Shown: positions 1-4,586 of the stretch, in pieces | Numbering within the stretch: position 1 is the stretch's first letter | How the letters are laid out: each line of letters starts with the position of its first letter | From: Hadesarchaea archaeon | GTDB lineage: Archaea; Hadarchaeota; Hadarchaeia; Hadarchaeales; WYZ-LMO6 | Assembly: GCA_004347925.1 (NCBI GenBank) | Contig: QNVD01000251.1 | Coordinates: 1 to 7,923, forward strand | DNA: 7,923 nucleotides | Direction: 5' to 3' | Made by a program: the position numbers and the translations under genes | The notes under the pieces: model-generated | Databases searched by the model: none | What the model was told of the DNA's origin: nothing | The model's input: the letters and a program-made list of their open reading frames with translations, nothing else

Positions 1-499
1 CGGAGTAGCCCTCCCTCAGGCTGTCGAACTCCTTGTAGAGGCTGGTCCAGGGGGTGAAGGCGTGAGCGGGCCCCACCAGGCACCCCGCCGAGAGGGCGGC
101 CTCCGCCACCTCCGCCGGGGAGAGGAGGAGGCGCGGCCTTCCCTCCCTCTCCAGCCCCTCCGACTTGGAGGAAAACCTCTCCGCCAGCTCCTCCACGGCG
201 GAAAAGGAGGGGAAGAGGAGGAGGTGGTGAACCCTCCTGTTGTCCTCCACCTCCCCGGTTAGGAGGAACCTGGTCCCGTACCTGGGATGCTCCAGGGTAC
301 CCTCCTCCACCTCCCTGAGCTTCTCCCTGACCTCCCTCCTCCAGAGGGGGTGCAGGATGTCCCCCGTCCCCACCAGGGAGAGGCCCTTGAGGGAGGCCTG
401 CTGGGAGAGGAGGTCCACCTCCATCAGGGAGGAGGTTCCCCCCGAGTACCTGGAGTGCAGGTGCAAGTCCGCGGAAAAGCCCTTCCCCCGCTCCGGCAT
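1..499 (-). CDS. endoQ: Endonuclease Q (EndoQ), N-terminal part, truncated by window edge
   Basis: The first 166 residues are visible; the rest lies left of base 1. The PHP-type metal site motif DLHLHSRYS (residues 11-19) is followed by the family-typical blocks GTGDILHPLW (44-53), GEVEDNRRVHHLLLFP (82-97) and GPAHAFTPWTSLY (143-155). I recognise this order as archaeal endonuclease Q (formerly annotated as a PHP-domain protein of the TIGR00375 type). EndoQ is known to nick DNA 5' of deaminated bases (uracil, hypoxanthine, xanthine) and abasic sites and so initiates repair. The ATG at 499 is chosen because the PHP motif follows at once, no other start lies close upstream in frame, and a TATA-like CCTTATAG sits about 26 bases before it, which suits a leaderless mRNA. 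The gene follows the CAU tRNA on the same strand after 39 bases. Family identity is strong; biochemical activity is by analogy only, because the catalytic C-terminal half of the family is not in view. Confidence 0.9.
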   Translation of the reverse strand, partial: MPERGKGFSADLHLHSRYSGGTSSLMEVDLLSQQASLKGLSLVGTGDILHPLWRREVREKLREVEEGTLEHPRYGTRFLLTGEVEDNRRVHHLLLFPSFSAVEELAERFSSKSEGLEREGRPRLLLSPAEVAEAALSAGCLVGPAHAFTPWTSLYKEFDSLREGYS

Positions 500-521
500 C
501 AGAGAAAGCTCCCTCTTCCCC

Positions 522-529
522 CTATAAGG
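522..529 (-). promoter_or_regulatory. TATA-like box of endoQ
   Basis: Read on the minus strand the site is CCTTATAG, centred about 26 bases upstream of the EndoQ ATG at 499. That is the archaeal TATA-to-start-site distance, so the transcript would begin at or next to the ATG (leaderless). It lies only about 10 bases beyond the CCA end of the tRNA at 539. It is inferred from spacing alone. Confidence 0.45.
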
Positions 530-577
530 CCTCCAGCCTGGTGGGCCCGGGGCGATTCGAACGCCCGACCACCCGGT

Positions 578-591
578 CTCCCAGCCAGCGC
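578..591 (-). other. tRNA intron 2 of the CAU tRNA, canonical position 37/38 (14 nt)
   Basis: The intron is GCGCTGGCTGGGAG on the minus strand. Loop bases 32-35 (CTCA, 597-594) pair with its TGGG (583-580) as C-G, U-G, C-G, A-U, giving the central helix. The 3' bulge is AG|A with exon A577. The 5' bulge side is TA followed by a very short inner GC/GC pairing, so the motif is of the relaxed type. Removal joins CTCATA to A38. Confidence 0.75.
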
Positions 592-598
592 TATGAGC

Positions 599-620
599 TT
601 CGCCCGACCCAGGAGGTCGT
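599..620 (-). other. tRNA intron 1 of the CAU tRNA, non-canonical position 30/31 (22 nt)
   Basis: A complete bulge-helix-bulge motif can be drawn. The outer helix is GAG (629-627) with CTC (597-595). The 3' bulge is AA|G (600, 599 and exon G598). The central 4-bp helix is CGCC (626-623) with GGCG (604-601). The 5' bulge is CG|A (622, 621 and intron A620). The inner helix is CGACC (619-615) with GGTCG (609-605), closed by a 5-base TCCTG loop. Each bulge has 3 bases and is cut after its second base. Removal supplies G31, which repairs the anticodon stem. Confidence 0.85.
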
Positions 621-674
621 CGGGCGCTCTAACCTGGCTGAGCTACGGGCCCAACTCTTCTTGTCGCCCTCTCG

Positions 675-680
675 ATTTAA
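675..680 (-). promoter_or_regulatory. TATA-like box of the CAU tRNA gene
   Basis: On the minus strand the site is TTAAAT within GGTTAAATCG, centred about 25 bases upstream of the tRNA 5' end at 652, which suits transcription starting at or just before base 1 of the tRNA. The element is nearly symmetric and could also serve the divergent DHH gene, with a start near 704. Confidence 0.45.
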
Positions 681-706
681 CCCTTGGTCCCGGGGTCCCA
701 GGGGAC

Positions 707-714
707 GTTAAATC
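707..714 (+). promoter_or_regulatory. Possible TATA-like box of the DHH gene
   Basis: The site gttaaatc is centred about 25 bases before the ATG at 736, which would predict a leaderless start. However, the gene also has AAGGAG at 725-730, 5 bases before the ATG, which is useful only if the mRNA starts further upstream, for example from the element at 674-681. The two signals disagree, so the promoter is uncertain. Confidence 0.3.
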
Positions 715-735
715 TCCCGAAGTCAAGGAGAGGGG

Positions 736-1722
736 ATGGGCATCAGGATCCTGGCCCACGGGGACACGGATGGGGTTTGCTCCGCCGCCCTGGCCAAGGC
801 CCGCTTCCCCAAGGCGGAGGTTTGGTTCACCAGGCCGGTTACCCTGCTCAAGGACCTGGAGGAGGCGGAGGAGGGCAGCACCGTCATCGTCCTGGACATA
901 GCCATAAACGAGACCCAGAGGGAGGCCATCTTCAGGAGGATGGGGGAGCTCTCCTCCAGGGGGGAGGTCCTCTACATAGACCACCACCCCCTCCCCCCCA
1001 GGACCCTGAAGAAGGACATCCCCGCCAGCCAGGTGGTGCACGAGATAGGGGCCAGCACCTCCGAGCTCACCTTCAGGCTCTTCCAGCCCCACCTGGATCC
1101 CGACCTGGACCGCGTTGCCCTCTGGGGGGCCATAGGGGACTACTGTGAGGAGACCGGGTTCGTGCTGGAGGCCCTCAGCCGGTACAACAGGCACACCATC
1201 TACATGGAGGCTGGCCTGCTCAGCCAGGCGCTGGGGGAGGTGCCGGGGGACTACCACTACAAGAGGGATGTGGTGGACTACCTCTCCAGAAACACCCCGC
1301 CCATGGAAATCCCGGAGATCCTGGAGAGGGCCACCAAGGCCACCAAGAGGGAGTGGGAGACCTGGGAGTACGTGAAGAAGCACGTGATAAAGGAGGGTAA
1401 CCTGGCCATGGTGCTCGACCTTCCCTCCGGTTCCCTGAGCAAGGCCGCCTTCCACTGCATAGGGGTCACGGGAGCGGACATAGGGCTGGCCACCAGGAGG
1501 GGGGAGAAGGAGGTGGACATGAGCCTGAGGAGGAAGGCCGGGGTGAAGATCGACCTGAACGAGCTCCTCAGGGGGATCGTGGAGAGGATAGGGGGATCGG
1601 GGGGAGGGCACGAGGGGGCGGCGGGGGCCTCCGTGCCCGTGGAGCTCTTCGACACCTTCCTGGAGACCCTGAAGAGGGAGATTTCACCCATCCTCCCCAG
1701 GGACACGAGCCTGAGGAGGTAG
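736..1722 (+). CDS. DHH/DHHA1 family phosphoesterase (RecJ/NrnA-like nuclease)
   Basis: This 328-residue protein carries the full DHH metal site. Motif I is HGDTDG (residues 8-13, D10 and D12), motif II is VIVLD (D54), the signature DHH is at 82-84 and the fourth motif is GAIGD (D135). The C-terminal DHHA1 substrate domain has the glycine loop GGSGGGHEGAAGAS (286-299). Such proteins hydrolyse phosphodiester bonds with Mn2+: single-strand exonucleases, oligoribonucleases or pAp phosphatases. At this length it is shorter than the RecJ-like, GINS-associated GAN. It is closer to the small archaeal DHH proteins, which include the Hef-associated nuclease HAN; I cannot decide between HAN and an NrnA-like role from sequence alone. 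No start codon is needed upstream, because motif I begins at residue 8 and AAGGAG precedes the ATG by 5 bases. It diverges from the CAU tRNA and endoQ and ends directly against the next gene. Confidence 0.85.
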   Translation: MGIRILAHGDTDGVCSAALAKARFPKAEVWFTRPVTLLKDLEEAEEGSTVIVLDIAINETQREAIFRRMGELSSRGEVLYIDHHPLPPRTLKKDIPASQVVHEIGASTSELTFRLFQPHLDPDLDRVALWGAIGDYCEETGFVLEALSRYNRHTIYMEAGLLSQALGEVPGDYHYKRDVVDYLSRNTPPMEIPEILERATKATKREWETWEYVKKHVIKEGNLAMVLDLPSGSLSKAAFHCIGVTGADIGLATRRGEKEVDMSLRRKAGVKIDLNELLRGIVERIGGSGGGHEGAAGASVPVELFDTFLETLKREISPILPRDTSLRR

Positions 1723-2703
1723 TCAGAGCTCTATCTCCTCTCCCCTGCCCAGCCTCAGGGCCTTCCTGTAGACCAGCCAGGCCACCGCCACATCCTGAAG
1801 GGCCAGGCCCGTGGAGTCGAAGAGGGTGATCTCCCGGGGGGAGGTGCGGCCGGGTTTCTTCCCCGCCACGATCTCCCCCAGCTCCCCGTAAAGGTCCTCC
1901 CTCCTGAAGAGGCCCGAGGAGAGGGGGACGTTGATCTCCCCCGAGTGCACGGCCTGCTCCACGTCGTCCACCACCACCTTGGCCCTCCTCAGCAGCCCCG
2001 GGTCCAGCTCCTGCTTGCCCGGGGCATCGGCCCCTATGGCGTTCAGGTGGGTGCCCTCCGAGACCCACTCCTCCCTCACCAGCGGTTGCCGGGAGGGGGT
2101 GGTGGTGACCACCACATCGCTCCCCTCCACCGCCTCCCTGATCCCCCTCACCTCCTCCACCTCCAGGCCGTACTCCCTCCTCACCTCCTCCGCGTACTCC
2201 CTGGTTCTCTCGGGATGAGCGGAAATCACCTTCACCCTCTCCAGCTCCAGCACCTCCCTCAGACCCCTGAGCTGGGCCCTGGCCTGGGCCCCCGCCCCCA
2301 CCATCCCCACCACCCTGCTGTCCCTCCTGGCCAGGTACTTGGCCGCCACCGCCCCCGCCGCTCCCGTCCTGAGGTTGGTGATGAGGGTTCCCCCCATGAA
2401 GGCCAGCGGGGCCCCGGTGGAGGGATCGAGGAGGAGGATGGTGGCCATCACCGTGGGAAGCCCCCTGTCGGGATTGCCGGGGTGAACGTTGACCACCTTC
2501 ACCCCCGCCTCCTCCCCCTCCTCCAGGTAGGCGGGCATCACCCTGAAGTCCCCCCCGTGCCTGGGGAAGAAAACGTAGGATTTGGGGGGCATCTGGGTCT
2601 TTCCCTCCCCCTTCAGCCTGAAGGCCTCCTCCACGGCGGCGATCACCTCCCGCATGGAGAGGAGCTCCCCCACCTCCCTCTCCCTGAGCAGGAGGACCCT
2701 CAT
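1723..2703 (-). CDS. Ornithine cyclodeaminase/mu-crystallin family, probably archaeal alanine dehydrogenase
   Basis: This cytosolic NAD-dependent enzyme of 326 residues has full family length. Visible family features are R54 in DFRVMP, K69 in GVKVVNVHPGNPDRGLPTVMA (67-87), R112 in NLRTGAAGA, the Rossmann loop GMVGAGAQARAQL (133-145), TTTPSRQPLV (200-209) and the catalytic-Asp block NAIGADAPGKQELD (221-234, D226). DSTGLALQDVAVA (296-308) follows. It matches, from memory, the Archaeoglobus alanine dehydrogenase (AF1665 type) along its whole length, so reversible alanine/pyruvate interconversion is more likely than ornithine-to-proline deamination. The sequence alone does not prove the substrate. 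The ATG at 2703 is chosen because an open frame continues upstream only through the tRNA-Asn gene; a T-rich TATA-like element lies 22-26 bases before it and there is no Shine-Dalgarno site. Its TGA abuts the DHH stop with no gap. Confidence 0.88.
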   Translation of the reverse strand: MRVLLLREREVGELLSMREVIAAVEEAFRLKGEGKTQMPPKSYVFFPRHGGDFRVMPAYLEEGEEAGVKVVNVHPGNPDRGLPTVMATILLLDPSTGAPLAFMGGTLITNLRTGAAGAVAAKYLARRDSRVVGMVGAGAQARAQLRGLREVLELERVKVISAHPERTREYAEEVRREYGLEVEEVRGIREAVEGSDVVVTTTPSRQPLVREEWVSEGTHLNAIGADAPGKQELDPGLLRRAKVVVDDVEQAVHSGEINVPLSSGLFRREDLYGELGEIVAGKKPGRTSPREITLFDSTGLALQDVAVAWLVYRKALRLGRGEEIEL

Positions 2704-2720
2704 CAAACAACTTGGAGGGA

Positions 2721-2729
2721 TAAATAAAA
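2721..2729 (-). promoter_or_regulatory. TATA-like element of the dehydrogenase gene, overlapping the tRNA-Asn trailer
   Basis: On the minus strand TTTTATTTA begins 5 bases after the encoded CCA of tRNA-Asn (2734) and lies about 22 bases before the ATG at 2703. It may act both as the T-rich terminator of the tRNA transcript and as the TATA box of the next gene. The function is inferred from position and composition only. Confidence 0.45.
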
Positions 2730-2772
2730 GGGGTGGCGCCGGGGAGAGGACTCGAACCTCTGACCGCTCGGT

Positions 2773-2831
2773 CGCGGCATCCGGCGCGTCGTCCCTGGCT
2801 CTTGAGGCTCGTTCTTCATCCACGCCGGATT
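2773..2831 (-). other. tRNA-Asn intron 2, canonical position 37/38 (59 nt)
   Basis: The intron lies between A37 (2832) and A38 (2772). Its inner helix is a perfect 8-bp pairing of ATCCGGCG (2830-2823) with CGCCGGAT (2786-2779). This leaves the expected single intron base on the 5' bulge (TA|A) and CG|A as the 3' bulge. The central helix pairs loop bases CTGT (32-35) with intron GCCG (2778-2775) with one U-C mismatch, so the motif is slightly relaxed. The 36-base interior shows no further strong fold that I can defend. Confidence 0.75.
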
Positions 2832-2860
2832 TAACAGCCGAGCGCTCTACCTGCTGAGCT

Positions 2861-2879
2861 TTCGGGCTGCTTGCGCAGT
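2861..2879 (-). other. tRNA-Asn intron 1, non-canonical position 8/9 (19 nt)
   Basis: The BHB motif is exact. The central helix is exon CGGG (positions 3-6, 2885-2882) with intron CCCG (2866-2863). The 5' bulge is GT|A (positions 7, 8 and intron base 1). The 3' bulge is AA|A (two intron bases and A9). The inner helix is CTGC with GCAG, capped by a GCAA tetraloop of the GNRA class. The outer helix is only 2 bp (G1-C11, C2-G10). The acceptor strand itself supplies the exon side of the motif. Confidence 0.85.
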
Positions 2880-2917
2880 ACCCCGGCACTCCCCGGCATC
2901 TTTCCTATGGAAGGCCC

Positions 2918-2925
2918 GAATAAAG
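2918..2925 (-). promoter_or_regulatory. Possible TATA-like box of tRNA-Asn
   Basis: On the minus strand the site is CTTTATTC, centred about 35 bases upstream of the tRNA 5' end at 2887. This predicts a start near 2895 and a short 5' leader of about 8 bases for RNase P to remove. It is the only A/T-rich stretch in the right range. Confidence 0.35.
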
Positions 2926-3021
2926 CCTTAACTGGTCCCCATCTCCCGGGCCCTGGTGCTCCAACCCCGCACCGAGCCTTCACAGCACGACCCGCCGGGA
3001 AGAGGGCCTGTCCCGAGACAA

Positions 3022-3031
3022 GATTAAAAAA
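3022..3031 (+). promoter_or_regulatory. TATA-like box of top6B
   Basis: The site gattaaaaaa is centred about 27 bases before the ATG at 3054, with no Shine-Dalgarno sequence between them. This predicts a leaderless or near-leaderless top6BA mRNA. The stretch from 3032 to 3053 is A/T rich and holds GTTAAC and TAATATTA, two small palindromes between the box and the start that could bind a regulator, but nothing shows this. Confidence 0.55.
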
Positions 3032-3053
3032 ATTGTTAACACTAATATTAAGT

Positions 3054-4586
3054 ATGGCCGCGAAAGGGGAGGAGCTGGCGGAAAAGATAAGGGAAATCTC
3101 GGTGGCGGAGTTCTTCGAGAAGAACCGGCACCTGCTCGGGTACGAGAATCCCACCCGCTCCCTGCTCACCGTGGTGAAGGAGGCCGTGGAGAACTCCACC
3201 GACGCGGCGGAGGAGGCCGGGATTCTACCCGAGATAAAGGTGGAAATCCAGCAGCTGGCAGAGGGCCGGTTCAAGGTGATGGTTGAGGACAACGGGCCGG
3301 GGATACCGTCCTCAAAGGTCCCCGTGGCCTTCGCGAAATTCCTCGTGGGAAGCAAGTTCCACAGGCTCAGGCAGAGCAGGGGGATCCAGGGGATCGGGAT
3401 CCACGGTGCCGTCCTCTACTCCCAGCTGACCACGGGAAAGCCGGCCAAGGTCCTCTCGAGCCTGGGAGGGAACGATCCCATCCACGAGTTCGAGCTGATG
3501 ATCGATGTGACCAAGAACGAACCCATCGTCCTCTCCCATCGAACCCTGCCTAACCCGAAGGGATGGCATGGTGTGAGGGTGGAGCTGGAGGTGGAGGGAA
3601 GGTACGTGGACAAAATCACCCAGTCCGTTCCCGAGTACCTGAGGCAGACGGCCATCGTGAACCCCTTCGCCACCCTGCACTTCAAGGGGCCCAACGGAGC
3701 CTCTTTCACCTACAGGAGGCGGGTGGAGGAGCTTCCCCGCCAGCCCAAGGAGATCAAGCCCCACCCCCACGGGGTGGAGCTAGGGCTCCTCAGGAGGATG
3801 CTCTCGAACACCTCCGCCAAGACGCTCTTGGGATTTCTCACCACGGAGTTCTGCAGGGTGGGGAGAACCTCCGCCCTGGAGATCTGCTCCCTCGCCTCCC
3901 TGAACCCTGGACAGCACCCCCAGAAGCTCAGCGGGGAGGAGGTGCTCAGACTCCACAAAGCCATGCAGTCGGCCAAGCTCATGGGTCCCCCCACGGACTG
4001 CCTCTCCCCCCTGGGGGAGCAGATGCTGCTGGAGGGGCTGAAGAGGGAATTCAGGGCCGAGAAGTACGTCGCCGTCACCAGGCCTCCGGCCGTCTACAGG
4101 GGAAACCCCTTCCAGATCGAGTGCGGGATCGCCTACGGGGGAGAGCTGAAGGAACCCGTTCAGATCCTTAGGTTCGCCAACAGGGTTCCCCTTCTGTACC
4201 ATCAGGGGGACTGCGCCTTCACGCAGGCCATCCGGGAGGTGGACTGGAGGAGATACGGGATTCCGCAGGACGACTTCCCCAAGGCTCCCATGGTGATCCT
4301 CCTGCACTTCGTCTCCGTCTGGGTTCCCTTCACCAGCGAGGGGAAGCAGGCCCTCGCCTGCTATCCCGAGATCATGAGGGAGGCCAAGCTGGCCCTGCAG
4401 GACGCGGGCAGGGAGCTCTCCCAGTACATAAGCAGGAAGGAGCGGCTGAGGGAGAAGCAGCTACGCATGGGCCTTTTCGAGAGGTACATGCCGGAGCTAG
4501 CCGAGTCCCTGAGCAAGCTCACGGGAAGGCCCAAGGAGGAGATCATGGCTCAGCTGGAGAGGAGGTTGGATGAAGAGAAAGGATGA
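3054..4586 (+). CDS. top6B: DNA topoisomerase VI subunit B (GHKL ATPase)
   Basis: This 510-residue ATPase subunit belongs to the type IIB topoisomerase. ATP binding dimerises the B subunits and drives passage of one duplex through the break made by subunit A, relaxing and decatenating DNA. The GHKL motifs are in order: E43-AVE-N47 with STDA (N box), VEDNGPGIP (77-85, D79), and GSKFHRLRQSRGIQGIGIHGAV (99-120) as the ATP lid. A middle helical H2TH-like region covers about 240-330 (SNTSAKTLLGFLTTEF at 251-266). The transducer domain contains the switch lysine K431 in TSEGKQAL. Methionine 3054 is chosen over an open frame running back into the tRNA because the promoter lies just before it and the protein then starts like known Top6B proteins. 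Slightly unusual is GIQGIGIHGA where I would expect GQQGIGISAA. The last 17 bases overlap top6A. Confidence 0.97.
   Translation: MAAKGEELAEKIREISVAEFFEKNRHLLGYENPTRSLLTVVKEAVENSTDAAEEAGILPEIKVEIQQLAEGRFKVMVEDNGPGIPSSKVPVAFAKFLVGSKFHRLRQSRGIQGIGIHGAVLYSQLTTGKPAKVLSSLGGNDPIHEFELMIDVTKNEPIVLSHRTLPNPKGWHGVRVELEVEGRYVDKITQSVPEYLRQTAIVNPFATLHFKGPNGASFTYRRRVEELPRQPKEIKPHPHGVELGLLRRMLSNTSAKTLLGFLTTEFCRVGRTSALEICSLASLNPGQHPQKLSGEEVLRLHKAMQSAKLMGPPTDCLSPLGEQMLLEGLKREFRAEKYVAVTRPPAVYRGNPFQIECGIAYGGELKEPVQILRFANRVPLLYHQGDCAFTQAIREVDWRRYGIPQDDFPKAPMVILLHFVSVWVPFTSEGKQALACYPEIMREAKLALQDAGRELSQYISRKERLREKQLRMGLFERYMPELAESLSKLTGRPKEEIMAQLERRLDEEKG

Larger units (their letters stand above)
539..652 (-). tRNA. 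tRNA with anticodon CAU (elongator Met or Ile2), two introns, CCA encoded
   Basis: The acceptor stem is GGGCCCG (652-646) with CGGGCCC (549-543), then A73 and an encoded CCA (541-539). The D stem is GCTC/GAGC (643-640, 629-626). The T arm GGGCG-TTCGAAT-CGCCC spans 566-550 and the variable loop is TGGTC (571-567). Read straight through, the anticodon arm does not work: base A620 would face C39 and there is no T33. Removing 22 bases (620-599) and 14 bases (591-578) gives CCCGG-CTCATAA-CCGGG, a perfect stem and loop with anticodon CAU, and a 78-base mature tRNA including CCA. The stem lacks the GGG/CCC pairs at 29-31/39-41 of an initiator tRNA, so it is elongator tRNA-Met or tRNA-Ile2 (CAU, read as AUA after agmatidine modification). 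I cannot separate these two. The 5' end has a TATA-like box about 26 bases upstream. Confidence 0.9.
2734..2887 (-). tRNA. tRNA-Asn (GUU), two introns including one at position 8/9, CCA encoded
   Basis: The acceptor stem is GCCGGGG (2887-2881) with CCCCGGC (2744-2738), then G73 and an encoded CCA (2736-2734). The D stem is GCTC/GAGC (2859-2856, 2847-2844). The anticodon stem is CTCGG (2842-2838) with CCGAG (2771-2767), with loop CTGTTA plus A38 (2772) and anticodon GUU (2835-2833). The variable loop is CGGTC and the T arm is AGAGG-TTCGAGT-CCTCT (2761-2745). Without removing 2879-2861 the acceptor stem cannot pair: the 5' strand next to the D arm would read AGCCCGA, which does not match CCCCGGC. 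With both introns (19 and 59 nt) removed, a standard 76-base tRNA including CCA results, with U8 and A9. G73 and the general sequence agree with archaeal tRNA-Asn. A gene finder that assumes only a 37/38 intron could miss it or misplace its 5' end. Confidence 0.9.

Noticed and set aside
1568..2710. Long Gly-rich or Pro-rich open frames opposite or out of frame with the DHH and dehydrogenase genes
   Set aside because: Low-complexity products without motifs, expected shadows of GC-rich coding sequence; the true frames carry complete enzyme motifs.
2787..2822. A box C/D guide RNA inside the larger tRNA-Asn intron
   Set aside because: A weak GGATGAA resembles a C box, but no CTGA D box or paired C'/D' boxes lie at proper distances.
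2704..2889. The dehydrogenase reading frame stays open upstream of 2703 for about 60 more codons
   Set aside because: That stretch is the tRNA-Asn gene; family alignment and the TATA-like spacing both support the ATG at 2703.
2902..2912. Inverted repeat TTCC-TAT-GGAA upstream of tRNA-Asn as an operator
   Set aside because: The arms are only four bases and there is no second copy; chance is the simpler explanation.
2871..3053. The top6B frame stays open upstream of 3054 into the tRNA-Asn gene
   Set aside because: The extension has no Top6B similarity, crosses the promoter, and the ATG at 3054 gives a normal Top6B start and length.
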